From contig JAUWHR010000009.1 in assembly GCA_030605795.1 (NCBI GenBank), positions 1 through 39,215 on the forward strand: DNA of 39,215 nt, read 5' to 3'. The stretch is from Anaerolineae bacterium (lineage in GTDB: Bacteria; Chloroflexota; Anaerolineae; Anaerolineales; E44-bin32). This document shows, in pieces, positions 16,442 through 25,614 of this stretch (position 1 is the first letter of the stretch; every line of letters starts with the position of its first letter). A program made the position numbers and the translations under genes. The notes under the pieces are model-generated. The model saw only the letters and a program-made list of their open reading frames with translations, was not told where the DNA came from and searched no databases.

Positions 16442-18103
16442 ATGTCCCATAATAGAGTTTTTAGCTTAACTCTTGTTCTTGCGCTCCTCTTGGTAACGCC
16501 CACTGCAGCCCTGGCGCAAGACGAACTCCCTATCACAGTGGTACCCACGGTGACCTGTGATGATGTCGACTTTGAGGTTGCCGTCGAATGGGGTACAGCC
16601 CCATACAGCCTGACCTGGGAATTTGGGGACGGCGATTCAATAACTGTAACTGTGACCGATATCACGCCGTTGGTCCCGCATACGACCAGTCACCCCTATT
16701 CAGTTTCGGGTGATTATGAGTGGACTTTATCGATCGTTGACAGCTCGGATCCTCAAAAGACGGGCACGGCGTCAGGCACAATGACCATTGGACCGACGGT
16801 AACCCTGATCGCCGACGTAATGCCGACTTTCTTAATACTTGATTCAGGCGAGGTCACCGCCAACTTTACCGCCGAGGTCGCCAACGAACCATCTTCCTAC
16901 ACCTACCAATGGAATTTCGAAGGTGCATCAATTAGCACCAGCTTCTCGGATTCCAATATCGCCTCTGCCACTTATACATCAGCCGGTAAGTTCACCGCCA
17001 GCGTGACGGTCACCGACGGATGCGGCTTAACCACCACCGACACTTTGTTGATCGTAGTTTTCGACCCCCAAACTTATTGCCACCCAAGGGCACAGCAGAT
17101 CGCCGATGCAGTCAACTCGCTTTATCCCGGTCAAGCTGAAACCCTTTACACCTGTGTGGATATCTACGAAATATTCCTTGGCAGCCTTACCGGAACTCAG
17201 ACCGGGTTCGGCCGCCTATGGCATGCCTACCAACTTGCATCGACGATCGAAGACCTCACCTGGGAACAGATTCGGGATTGGTCTCTGGATGGTACCGGGT
17301 GGGGTTTACTCGTCCAACTTGATCGATTTGCGGATGCCATAGACGAGGTTGGAATCGCAGACCTCATCGAACGTGTCTTAAGTGGCGAGAACACTATGAG
17401 CCAAATCCGCACCGCGTTACGAAATGTCGTTCGATATGAGGCCGACTTCGAGGATGCCCTATCGAGGTTGGTGGATGGTGCATCTCCGGGCGAAATGGGT
17501 CAATTCTACCGTCTAGCTCAGGAGATGGACCTCACTCCCGAGATCCTCGACAATTACCTCGAAATGGGCATTAGTATGCCAGAGCTGAAGCACGCAGCTA
17601 AACTTGCCGCTCAGACTGACAGCGACTGGGCAACCCTCGCCGCCGCTCACGCTGCCGGCCAAAGCTGGGGTGAGATCGGTCAGGCCTATCGCCTGGCAGA
17701 TGAGGATACTGAGGCCACGGAGATTTTGGAGATTGGTATCCAAGAGTTCCGCCGCCAACAGCGCGAGGAGGTACGAGAAGAAAGCGAGACGGAACGCGAT
17801 CTTCGCACTGCCGTCCGCCTTGCAGAACAATATGACGTGAATGAAACGGAAGTGATGGATGTTTTCAACAACCAGTGTGACGCTGACTGGAGTTGTGTCC
17901 GGTCTCACTTCCGCGAGCAGGCTCCTGAAAATGACCAGTCCGAGAAAAACCAGCGCACCGCGGCTCGTCTCGCCGCGCAGTACAGCGTGAGTGAAGAAGA
18001 TGTAATGGGTTTGTTCAATGGCGTGTGCCAAGATGATTGGAATTGCGTACGAAGCTACCTTCGTGATCAAGCGCGTGGGGAGCGCGGTAAGGACAAAGAT
18101 TAG
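16442..18103 (+). CDS. Secreted PKD-domain protein with C-terminal cysteine-bearing helical repeats
   Basis: The ATG at 16442 has GGAGG upstream and begins a clear signal peptide (MSHNRVFSLTLVLALLLV, cleavage near ALA-QD at 25/26), so I choose it over the longer frame. Two PKD-like beta domains follow (about residues 28-118 and 120-205; WEFGDGDSITV, YQWNFEGASIS). A helical region from about 210 carries Leu/Ala-rich repeats such as FYRLAQEMDLTPEILDNYLE. The end holds two roughly 48-residue repeats with RTA-x-RLA-x-QY and C-x-x-DW-x-CVRS. The protein is 553 residues, exported, and probably cell-surface or structural. The function is unknown. Confidence 0.82.
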   Translation: MSHNRVFSLTLVLALLLVTPTAALAQDELPITVVPTVTCDDVDFEVAVEWGTAPYSLTWEFGDGDSITVTVTDITPLVPHTTSHPYSVSGDYEWTLSIVDSSDPQKTGTASGTMTIGPTVTLIADVMPTFLILDSGEVTANFTAEVANEPSSYTYQWNFEGASISTSFSDSNIASATYTSAGKFTASVTVTDGCGLTTTDTLLIVVFDPQTYCHPRAQQIADAVNSLYPGQAETLYTCVDIYEIFLGSLTGTQTGFGRLWHAYQLASTIEDLTWEQIRDWSLDGTGWGLLVQLDRFADAIDEVGIADLIERVLSGENTMSQIRTALRNVVRYEADFEDALSRLVDGASPGEMGQFYRLAQEMDLTPEILDNYLEMGISMPELKHAAKLAAQTDSDWATLAAAHAAGQSWGEIGQAYRLADEDTEATEILEIGIQEFRRQQREEVREESETERDLRTAVRLAEQYDVNETEVMDVFNNQCDADWSCVRSHFREQAPENDQSEKNQRTAARLAAQYSVSEEDVMGLFNGVCQDDWNCVRSYLRDQARGERGKDKD

Positions 18104-18129
18104 TTCCCTTCCCAGTATGGTACAGTTTG

Positions 18130-18154
18130 CAGGGGCGGGTTCACCCCGCCCCTG
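18130..18154. repeat. REP-like hairpin after the PKD-protein gene
   Basis: Arms CAGGGGCGGG and CCCGCCCCTG around a 5-base loop, 27 bases after the PKD-protein stop. The sequence is close to the palindrome at 7710-7735 (AGGGGCGG, then GTTC), which suggests the same dispersed family. It may also end transcription. Confidence 0.65.
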
Positions 18155-18253
18155 TATGTATTCCACCACATATACCATTCCCTTTCTCACGCCGGGTTTT
18201 TTTCAGGGCAGTCATATCTGTGATAGTGAGAATCCGATTCTGATGGTTCGGCA

Positions 18254-21200
18254 CTAATTTCCATAATCCTCTGATTGCATCAGATCATTAATCCCCTCGG
18301 CCTGAAACCAACCGCTCCCCCACTCGTCAACCCGCCAACGTCCGCGCAGGCGTAACGGCCTCCAGGCTGAAGGTTTCTCTCTGTTGGCTAAAGCAACCTC
18401 GTCCATTTTTACATTGATAAAGGTGGCGCCGTCGCTAAAGAAAAACCCCTTGCCACCGGTCCAGCCAGGCAATCGGGCGCCGGCGATCTTCAACAACCTA
18501 TTAGGTGACTCGGGCAACTGACGTAAGGGAGTGGCATCTTCAAGGCCATCAGTTAACGTTGACAATGGGTGTGCGCTCACCGGTAGTCCCAGAATGTGCT
18601 GCTCCCATCTCATACGTTGCGATGGCGTTTCCGGTGCCGCGGTAGAACCCTCAGCGAATGAAAAAGCTATTTGATAAGCACTACCAGCTCGCGCGATGCT
18701 CTCGGCTTCCGCAAGCAGCACCGCTCGATTCTCCCCAAGCCCATCTAATGCACCACATTGTACGAGGTGGGTCAACTCACGGTCCTGTAGCGGAACACGA
18801 GCGATCAGATCCCGCAAGCTGGCAAAAGGGGCATGCTCCCGCTGTTCGACTATTGCCCGGATGGACTTCCGACGCAAATCTCGGACCTGACCCAGCCCCA
18901 TCCAGAGAATGGGCGCAGGGGCATGCTCACCATCTTCCTCAAAGGACAGTGTAAACCTGTGATCACTGTGATTGACATGCGGCGGACGTACCTGGATCCC
19001 CAAGCACGTTGCCTCGGCCATGTATATCGCTGGGTGGTGGTAACCACCGCGGTCCGCCAGACGGGCACAGAGATATTCAGCCGGCCAATGCGTTTTTAGA
19101 TAGGCCATGCGGTAGCTGACACCGGCATAGGCCGTCGCGTGCCCCTGGTTAAAACCATATCCAGCAAAAGCGACCACTTGTTCCCAGAGCTTCTCCGCCT
19201 GTTGAGATGTAAAACCCAAACCATCGGGGGGCGGTCGACTACATCCTAAAACGAACTTGGCTCGCATGGCGTCCATCTCACCCGCCCGGAATTTACTCAT
19301 ACCACGCCGCAGGTGGTCCGCCTCCTCCCAACTCAACCCAGCGATCTCACGCGCCACGCGTAAAATCTGTTCTTGGAAAATCAGTACCCCCATCGTAGAG
19401 CCCAGAATAGGTTCTAGCGCTGGGTGCAAATAAGAAACTTCCTCCTCCCCGCGATAGCGGCGGACGAAAGCCTTCGCCATACCACCGGTCGCCGGGCCGG
19501 GCTTGAAAAAGGCGTTCGCCACCGCAAGGTCAGACACTGTGCGCGCCCGTAGTTTGCGTAAGGTGCGCTGCGCGCCTTCAGATTCACATTGAAAGACGCC
19601 GATGGTCCCGCCTTGGGACAACAAATCACCAGTCTCCGGATCGTCGGGGGGAATACCATCTAGGTCAAAGTTCGGGTCATGGTGGAGGCGTATAAGTTCA
19701 ACGGCATCCGCTAGAACAGTCAGAGCACTGATACCCAGCAGGTCGATCTTTGGCAGGCCAATCGCCTCCACGTCCGAGTGGTCAAATTGAGTTATAAGAA
19801 AGCCTTTTGGCGCCCACTGAACCGGTACCACATCTGTCAGCGGGCCAGGTGTGATGACAACGCCTCCGGGATGGACGCTTAGGTGACGTGGTTGACCGAC
19901 GATCCGATAGCCGGCACGAACAACCTCACGGAGCCGTTCGTCGTCCAGTTCGGCGAGTAGATCTTCAACGGTGCGTCGATCCCGCCGGCGCGGATCGGGG
20001 TGCCAGTATCTCGGTAGCCGGGCGGTCAGGTTCTTGATTTGCGCTTCATCGAAACCATAGGCTTTGGCAGTCTCGCGGACAGCCGATTTCGGACGCATGG
20101 TGCTGACTGTGGCCACAAGCGCCACTCGGTCCTCACCATATGTACGGCGTACGTAATCAAGAACTTCGTCACGCCTACGGCTGCAGAAATCCAGGTCGAT
20201 GTCGGGCAGGTCGATACGGGCTGGATTCAGGAAGCGTTCGAAGAGTAGGTCATGAGCAATGGGGTCAACCGTGGTGATACCGATGCAGTACGCTACCAGC
20301 GAATTAGCCACACTTCCCCGCGTATTCACCGGTATCTCTGCATCGCGTGCGTAGCGAACGATATCAGCCACGACCAGGAAGAGTGGGGCATAACCGCGCT
20401 GAGCGATGGCATCTAACTCCCGCTGCAATCGCTGGTGCACTCCAGTATCCACTTCAAGCCCATATTCTTCAGTCAACCCCGTTCGGGCCTGGGTGGCCAA
20501 TTCTTCATCCGGCGATTGATCTCCGGGCAGGTTGAGGGTAGGCCAGATGGGACGATCGTCCGGCAGGGCAGGCACACACTGTCGGACCACCTCCCCAACC
20601 TGGGTTAGCGCCTCCGGGAACACAGCGAAGCGGTCAGCCATCTCCTCCGGGTTGAGCCAGTGTAGGTCTACGGTCGGGTCATCATCCCCAGGCAGCGCAG
20701 TCGGTGGGAGCTCGTCCAGCGTGCAATTGTTACGAATAGCAGCCAACAATCTCAGCGTGGCCCGGTCTTGGGAACACAAACAATACACTGGCTGAACAGC
20801 TACAGGTGGTAGTCCGAAGCGTTGGCCCAAGGCTACGATTTCCTGGGCGATTGTTTGATCTTCAGCCTGGTGCATTTCTAAACTGAGGTAGCAATTCTCC
20901 CCGTAGATGCCACCGAGGCGAGCGATGTAACCGGCGGCTTCCTCCAATCTTCCCGCACGCAAATAATTTTCGAGCCAGCCCTCCCACCCACCTTCCAGAC
21001 AAATTAGCCCCTGGTGATGAGCTTGTAACTCATCCCATTGGAGGCACTTGCTGAGCGAGGACCGCCGCCGGGGATCTCCCAGGATCAATGCCGACAACCT
21101 ACAAAGGGAGCGGTAGCCATCAAGCCCTGTCGCGAGGAGCACCAATCGTCCCCGTGTCGCGGACGGTCCCGGGAAACCTTCGGCGGGTTCGGCCAAGGTA

Positions 21201-21418
21201 ACCGTCATGCCCAGTATTGGTTGGACGCCTGCCTTATCACACGCCTTCGAGAAAGCGACTGCCCCATAGAGCGCGTTAGCGTCAGTCAGCGCGAGGGACG
21301 TGAAGCCTTCGGTGGATGCTCGTGATACCAGATCGTTAACCGAAGCGGTTGCACCCATGAGCGTGAAGTTTGAGTGCACCCGCAGGTGGGTGAAGTCAGC
21401 CGGAAAGAAGGTGCTCAT
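18254..21418 (-). CDS. DNA polymerase III alpha subunit, error-prone (DnaE2/ImuC-like) type
   Basis: About 1,054 residues, the usual length of DnaE2-type polymerases and shorter than replicative DnaE (about 1,160). The N-terminus is a PHP domain (HLRVHSNFTLMGATAS; LALTDANALYGA). The palm has the catalytic LPDIDLDF near residue 405, with LSVHPGGVVI and LPKIDLLG. The fingers carry GVFQCESEGAQR and GYGFNQGHATAYAGVSY. A helix-hairpin-helix-like region and a C-terminal OB-like segment (GFFFSDGATFINV) follow. ATG 21418 is used; an in-frame GTG at 21427 is an alternative. No imuA/imuB or lexA gene is adjacent. It could be the main polymerase of this lineage, but the length and motifs favour the error-prone group. 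Confidence 0.88.
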   Translation of the reverse strand: MSTFFPADFTHLRVHSNFTLMGATASVNDLVSRASTEGFTSLALTDANALYGAVAFSKACDKAGVQPILGMTVTLAEPAEGFPGPSATRGRLVLLATGLDGYRSLCRLSALILGDPRRRSSLSKCLQWDELQAHHQGLICLEGGWEGWLENYLRAGRLEEAAGYIARLGGIYGENCYLSLEMHQAEDQTIAQEIVALGQRFGLPPVAVQPVYCLCSQDRATLRLLAAIRNNCTLDELPPTALPGDDDPTVDLHWLNPEEMADRFAVFPEALTQVGEVVRQCVPALPDDRPIWPTLNLPGDQSPDEELATQARTGLTEEYGLEVDTGVHQRLQRELDAIAQRGYAPLFLVVADIVRYARDAEIPVNTRGSVANSLVAYCIGITTVDPIAHDLLFERFLNPARIDLPDIDLDFCSRRRDEVLDYVRRTYGEDRVALVATVSTMRPKSAVRETAKAYGFDEAQIKNLTARLPRYWHPDPRRRDRRTVEDLLAELDDERLREVVRAGYRIVGQPRHLSVHPGGVVITPGPLTDVVPVQWAPKGFLITQFDHSDVEAIGLPKIDLLGISALTVLADAVELIRLHHDPNFDLDGIPPDDPETGDLLSQGGTIGVFQCESEGAQRTLRKLRARTVSDLAVANAFFKPGPATGGMAKAFVRRYRGEEEVSYLHPALEPILGSTMGVLIFQEQILRVAREIAGLSWEEADHLRRGMSKFRAGEMDAMRAKFVLGCSRPPPDGLGFTSQQAEKLWEQVVAFAGYGFNQGHATAYAGVSYRMAYLKTHWPAEYLCARLADRGGYHHPAIYMAEATCLGIQVRPPHVNHSDHRFTLSFEEDGEHAPAPILWMGLGQVRDLRRKSIRAIVEQREHAPFASLRDLIARVPLQDRELTHLVQCGALDGLGENRAVLLAEAESIARAGSAYQIAFSFAEGSTAAPETPSQRMRWEQHILGLPVSAHPLSTLTDGLEDATPLRQLPESPNRLLKIAGARLPGWTGGKGFFFSDGATFINVKMDEVALANREKPSAWRPLRLRGRWRVDEWGSGWFQAEGINDLMQSEDYGN

Positions 21419-21497
21419 CGTATGCACTCATTTGGGCATTAGCACAAGCGAGTCTGTGCATGAAGTCCCTCGTAGATCAGATTTCGCAATTCATTCT

Positions 21498-21513
21498 GCT
21501 CTCAGCAGAGAGC
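21498..21513. repeat. Hairpin upstream of the DNA polymerase gene
   Basis: Perfect 6-bp arms GCTCTC and GAGAGC around AGCA, about 80 bases upstream of the polymerase start. It could be an operator; it does not match GAAC-N4-GTTC or the proteobacterial CTG-N10-CAG LexA boxes in an obvious way. Confidence 0.35.
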
Positions 21514-21815
21514 AATTAACCCCTACCAGATACCGATAGAACTGCCGAATTATTCGTTTAGAGTACTTCAATCATACAGCAGGTGAGATTTTCTTTCTTC
21601 ATTAATCGCCCAATTCCAAAGCACACACAGAGAGCATTAGCTATAGATGCCGTGATGATCGTACGGCGACTCCGAAAAAATGAAAACCTTGAGATCAAAG
21701 ATCTAAACGCTGTTCCACATTAATATCAGATGTTTATCACTACACCAAAGTATGCTACATTTGAGACGGGACATATATATTTCACTATGCTCTAATACAT
21801 GGAGCGCAACTACTC

Positions 21816-21912
21816 ACCCTCCCGCAGGTTTAGATGTTATTTTGACATAGAATCGCATCTCAACCGGATATTCAAACCAATAAATGCTCTCAGTCATAAC
21901 CTGCGGGAGGGT
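21816..21912. repeat. 15-bp inverted repeats flanking a possible promoter upstream of fdrA-like gene
   Basis: ACCCTCCCGCAGGTT (21816-21830) and its exact complement (21898-21912) are separated by 67 bases. Between them lies TTGACA (21842-21847) with GATATT 19 bases downstream, a weak sigma-70-like promoter. The unit could be a large hairpin, a pair of operator sites for DNA looping, or a tiny MITE-like insertion. Confidence 0.55.
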
Positions 21913-22036
21913 AGGCCAAGTAGTTACCATGGAGCTATGAACGCGGTCGATCTATATAGCGCCACAGTTGAATCGTCGCCACAATAAGCGACGTTTATGT
22001 TTTTCAAGATCTAAGAAGGGCAAGCAGGAGGAGTCA

Positions 22037-23608
22037 GTGGCCATTCGATGCATTGTCAAGGTAAGCCATTATTTTGATTCGGTAACGCTAATGACCGTGG
22101 CTCGCGAAATAAGAGGGCTCCCTGGTGTTGAGGACGCCGCGTTGTTGATCGGTACGGAGGCGAACAAGGGTTTACTAACCCAAGCCAATCTGTTTGCACC
22201 TGAAGCAGAAGAGGCAACAGCAAATGATTTAATTCTCGTCATCAAGGGGACAGAGGAAAGCCTTGACATAGCATTAAATAAAGCGGAGAAGCTGCTGGCT
22301 ACCAAAGCGAGGCAAGAGATATCATCCGGAGAACAACGGCCCCGGACTGTACGGAGCGCCGTCCGTTTCCATCCGGATGCTAATCTGGCTGTTATCTCTG
22401 TACCTGGACAATTCGCCGCTGCCGAAGCCTGGGCAGTTCTCCGCCAAGGTCTACATGTTCTGCTCTTCAGCGACAATGTCCCCCTCGCCGACGAGGTTGC
22501 ACTGAAGCGCTATGCTGTTGATCACGACCTGCTGATGATGGGACCGGGAGCAGGCACAGCGATCATCAACGGTGTGGCCCTAGGCTTCGCTAACGCCGTT
22601 CCACGCGGACCGATGGGGATTGTATCCGCTGCCGGGACCGGACTTCAGGAAGTGAGCTCGCTGCTCGCCAGGCAAGGCGTCGGTATCTCGCAAGCCATTG
22701 GCGTAGGTGGGCGTGATCTCTCTGACGAAGTCGGTGGGATGATGATGTTGCATGCGCTCGGTGCGCTACAGGCTGATCCAGAAACCGAGGTCATCATCGC
22801 CATATCTAAACAACCCTCTCTGATTGTGGCTGAAAAAGTGCTGGCTAAACTAAAGGGGGGAGACAAGCCAGCTGTGATTAGCTTTATGGGAGATGACTTT
22901 GTAACATCCCCTTCCCTGCAAATAGATAATGGGGACATTTATCCGGCATACACGCTGCAGGAAGCTGCTATGGCAGCAGCTACGCTGGCGGGGGACGGTG
23001 ATCTCGCCACCGTGAAGTCGCATCTTGAGCAAAAGAAACTCGATCTTCAAAATCAAGCCCAAGACCTAAGAATAGTGCTTAAGCCGGAGCAGAAGTATCT
23101 TCGGGGTTTATTCAGTGGCGGCACACTATGCCAGGAGGCGATGCGGATTTGGGGCGAGCAGATAGGCCCGATTTGGTCCAATAGACCATTTAAACCAGAG
23201 TACAAATTAACCGACTCGAACTCAAGCTTTGAGCATTGTGCGATGGACTTGGGCGATGAAGAGTTCACCATCGGACGGCCGCACCCGATGATCGACAACG
23301 AGCTGCGTATTCACCGTCTGCTGCAAGAAGCCCGTGATTCGACAGTGGCCGCGATCCAAATGGATGTCGTTCTGGGTTACGGTGCCCATCCTGACCCAGC
23401 CAGTGAATTGGGTCCGGCGATTGAACGGGCACAGCAGATTGCTCAAGAGGGCAAAAAGGAATTGATCATCCTGCTATCGATCACCGGAACAAATGCTGAT
23501 CTCCAGAACTTAAGCCATCAGTATTCTGCATTCAAGAGAAGCGGGGCGGTTGTGTTGGAAAGCAACGCAGCCGCATCTTATCTCGCCGCTATGGCGGTAA
23601 GTTATTAA
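22037..23608 (+). CDS. FdrA/YahF-like acyl-CoA ligase-fold protein
   Basis: A 523-residue protein from a GTG start with a strong AGGAGGAG site. It has the succinyl-CoA-synthetase-like layout of the FdrA family: an N-terminal regulatory-like part (residues 1-100), then a CoA-binding and ligase-like region with MGPGAGTAIINGVALGFAN, GIVSAAGTGLQEVSSLL and VGGRDLSDEVGGMMM, and a second ligase-like half with RGLFSGGTLCQEA and DVVLGYGAHPDPASEL. E. coli has FdrA and YahF, each encoded beside a DUF1116 protein, as here. fdrA (allF) with its partners is linked to oxamate carbamoyl transfer in ureide breakdown; carrying that role over to this protein is inference. Confidence 0.88.
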   Translation: MAIRCIVKVSHYFDSVTLMTVAREIRGLPGVEDAALLIGTEANKGLLTQANLFAPEAEEATANDLILVIKGTEESLDIALNKAEKLLATKARQEISSGEQRPRTVRSAVRFHPDANLAVISVPGQFAAAEAWAVLRQGLHVLLFSDNVPLADEVALKRYAVDHDLLMMGPGAGTAIINGVALGFANAVPRGPMGIVSAAGTGLQEVSSLLARQGVGISQAIGVGGRDLSDEVGGMMMLHALGALQADPETEVIIAISKQPSLIVAEKVLAKLKGGDKPAVISFMGDDFVTSPSLQIDNGDIYPAYTLQEAAMAAATLAGDGDLATVKSHLEQKKLDLQNQAQDLRIVLKPEQKYLRGLFSGGTLCQEAMRIWGEQIGPIWSNRPFKPEYKLTDSNSSFEHCAMDLGDEEFTIGRPHPMIDNELRIHRLLQEARDSTVAAIQMDVVLGYGAHPDPASELGPAIERAQQIAQEGKKELIILLSITGTNADLQNLSHQYSAFKRSGAVVLESNAAASYLAAMAVSY

Positions 23609-23686
23609 GGTGTACCATGCAAGTAACTCTTGACGGGGGTGCCTCTCAATCAAGTCTAGGTAGCACTAGTCATTGCTTGCTACACC
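23609..23686 (+). promoter_or_regulatory. Possible structured RNA leader between fdrA-like and GNAT-like genes
   Basis: GGTGTA (23609) and GCAAG (23619) pair with CTTGC and TACACC (23676-23686) in a closing stem with a four-base bulge. Inside, CTTGA (23629) pairs with TCAAG (23650). There is no T-run after it, so an attenuator is not proven. I do not recognise a known riboswitch class. Confidence 0.35.
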
Positions 23687-23740
23687 CTAAAAAAGAACAC
23701 CTTCTCGCCAACATCTGTAAAGCACTCAGGAGGAAAATAC

Positions 23741-24430
23741 ATGGACATGGAACTAGAAGCGTACCTTAGGCCACCCGAGATGCCTATGGTACCTTACCCC
23801 CCAAAGGTAATTACCTTGGCCACGAGCGGGAAGATGATTGTGCGGCAGGTGGATAGGGATGCAGTTCCAATTCTGCTTGAAGCCATCAAACCGACATTTG
23901 AGGTCGCCCGTGACTACTATGATATCGTCGGAGTCCGACTGTATGCTGAGCTCTTGGGGTGGTACCGCTACCGAGTGCGGGATGAGTTCTGCCTGGTCGG
24001 TCAGATAGATGGCTTGCTGGTTGGCATCGTAAACACACGATGTTATTCACCGGAGCTTGGTATGAGCTTGCATACTCTGGCCATTGAGCGCGGCCTGCGC
24101 ATCGGAGCTCACCTTTTTGCGGCCAAGATGGAATACTCCTTCGAATATTTGAGGCAGGAAGAGGTTCTCATTACGGCTGAGAGCCCGATTGGTTTCCGGC
24201 GCTGGATGATAGAGTACGGGTTGGAGAAACGCGATGGACAGCACGAACTAGGCGGCGCAACTCCCTATGCCCTCACTCGAGAGCTCTACTTCCGCAACAA
24301 GTCCCGTCTAGTGGCTGGCGAGCGGCCCGTCCCCCTGGAACTCATGCAGGTTGCGGAAAGAGAGATTATCGTCGCCAGCGAGGAAGACATTCTGGAAAAA
24401 ATTCTCGGCGTGAAGAGGAGGGAAATCTAA
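23741..24430 (+). CDS. GNAT-fold acetyltransferase-like protein
   Basis: A 229-residue protein of uncertain family. Residues 85-190 look like a GNAT acyltransferase fold: a beta strand and turn (CLVGQIDGLLVGIVNTR), a helix start LAIERGLRIGAHLFAAKMEY in the acetyl-CoA pyrophosphate-loop position (RGLRIG), and a late R-WMIEYGLEKRDG segment like the N-x-x-A-R-x-x-Y-x-K-x-GF ending. The ATG has an AGGAGG site. The stop overlaps the thiolase-like start (TAATG), so it is translationally coupled to that gene and probably serves the same pathway. The substrate is unknown. Confidence 0.55.
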   Translation: MDMELEAYLRPPEMPMVPYPPKVITLATSGKMIVRQVDRDAVPILLEAIKPTFEVARDYYDIVGVRLYAELLGWYRYRVRDEFCLVGQIDGLLVGIVNTRCYSPELGMSLHTLAIERGLRIGAHLFAAKMEYSFEYLRQEEVLITAESPIGFRRWMIEYGLEKRDGQHELGGATPYALTRELYFRNKSRLVAGERPVPLELMQVAEREIIVASEEDILEKILGVKRREI

Positions 24431-25614
24431 TGAGACCGGTTGTTATTGCTGGTGTTGGCATGATCCCGTTTGAACGGCGGGATGAAGACAGCCTGGTGGA
24501 TATGCTCGCCATGGCTGGCCTGAAAGCCATGGATGACGCCAACCTGGGCGATCGCCCGGTTGACGCCGTATATGTTGGAAACATGGCTTCAGGCTTGTTC
24601 AACCATCAAGTGTCAGTGGCGAGCGCCCTTGTGGACAGACTCAATCTGATGCCGGCCGCGGCCGATCGGATAGAAAACGGCCCTGCATCAGGGGGCTCTG
24701 CCGTCAAAAACGGTTTCTTGGCAGTTGCCTCGGGTTATTGCGACATTGTTCTGGTAGTCGGCGGCGAAAAGATGAGAGAGGTGATTGGCCCGAAAGCCAC
24801 TGATATCGTCGCTTGTATGACCCATCCGAATGCTGAGTACATTTATGGCGTCACGCTGCCGGCTTTGGCCGGGATGTTTACCCGTCTGTATATGGAAAAG
24901 TATGGAGTCACTCGAGAACATCTAACAATGGTTGCGGTCAAGAACCAAGAAAACGGGCTACTCAATCCCTACGCCCACATTCAAATGAAGATCACGATGG
25001 AGGGCGTCCTCACCCATCCACAGGCTCACGTTAACAGTCCCGTCGTAGCTGATCCTATACATCTTTACGACTGCTGCCCGGTCAGCGACGGCGCGGCGGC
25101 GGTCTTATTGACCACTGAAGATATCGCCAATGAGCTCAAGAGACCGATCGTGACCATTGCCGGCGTGGGACAAGCCACCGACACACACACTCTTCAGGAA
25201 CGGAGCGATCCCACCGATCTGAAAGCGGTGACAATAGCCTCCCAAAAAGCTTTCTCGATGTCAGGGATCAAGCCTAAGGACATCGATGTAGCCGAGTTGC
25301 ATGATGCCTTCACCATCCTGGAGATCGCTGAAAGCGAACATGCCGGCTTCTTCTCCAAAGGGCAAGGCGCTAAGGCATTAGCTGCAGGTGAGACCCAGAT
25401 CGGCGGTAAACTCCCGATCAACCCTTCGGGTGGGCTAAAAGCGCGTGGTCACCCGGTCGGCGCAACCGGCGTGGCACAGGTCGTAGAGCTGGTCTGGCAG
25501 CTCCGTGGAGAGGCAGGCAAGCGACAGGTCAAGGGGGCCGTCAATGGCTTTTCCCTAAACTTCGGCGGCTTCGGCAACAATGTCATCGCTTTTGTGCTGA
25601 GGAGTAAATCATGA
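24430..25614 (+). CDS. Thiolase-like (SCP2-type) protein lacking the nucleophilic Cys
   Basis: A 394-residue member of the SCP2-type thiolase superfamily. It has the normal fold markers VVIAGVGMIPFERRDED, ELHDAFTILEI (His291) and GGLKARGHPVGATG (His341). The nucleophile motif, normally E-x-x-CASG, reads ENGPASGGSA, so Pro85 (CCT, 24682-24684) replaces the cysteine that would carry the acyl group. Ordinary thiolysis is therefore unlikely. It is followed, with a start/stop overlap, by a DUF35 protein. Thiolase-like/DUF35 pairs without the Cys are known as steroid side-chain retro-aldolases (Ltp2 type), so an aldolase or condensing role is a reasonable guess. Confidence 0.85.
   Translation: MRPVVIAGVGMIPFERRDEDSLVDMLAMAGLKAMDDANLGDRPVDAVYVGNMASGLFNHQVSVASALVDRLNLMPAAADRIENGPASGGSAVKNGFLAVASGYCDIVLVVGGEKMREVIGPKATDIVACMTHPNAEYIYGVTLPALAGMFTRLYMEKYGVTREHLTMVAVKNQENGLLNPYAHIQMKITMEGVLTHPQAHVNSPVVADPIHLYDCCPVSDGAAAVLLTTEDIANELKRPIVTIAGVGQATDTHTLQERSDPTDLKAVTIASQKAFSMSGIKPKDIDVAELHDAFTILEIAESEHAGFFSKGQGAKALAAGETQIGGKLPINPSGGLKARGHPVGATGVAQVVELVWQLRGEAGKRQVKGAVNGFSLNFGGFGNNVIAFVLRSKS

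Larger units (their letters stand above)
21419..22036. other. Long divergent intergenic region between dnaE-like and fdrA-like genes
   Basis: 618 bases, AT-richer than the flanks. They hold a GCTCTC-AGCA-GAGAGC hairpin (21498-21513), a 15-bp inverted repeat 67 bases apart (21816-21912), a TTGACA hexamer at 21842 and the ribosome site of the next gene. No gene is supported. Confidence 0.5.

Noticed and set aside
17513-18190. 225-codon minus-strand frame
   Set aside because: Antisense to the repeats of the secreted PKD protein; its length comes from low stop frequency opposite that gene and it has no motif.
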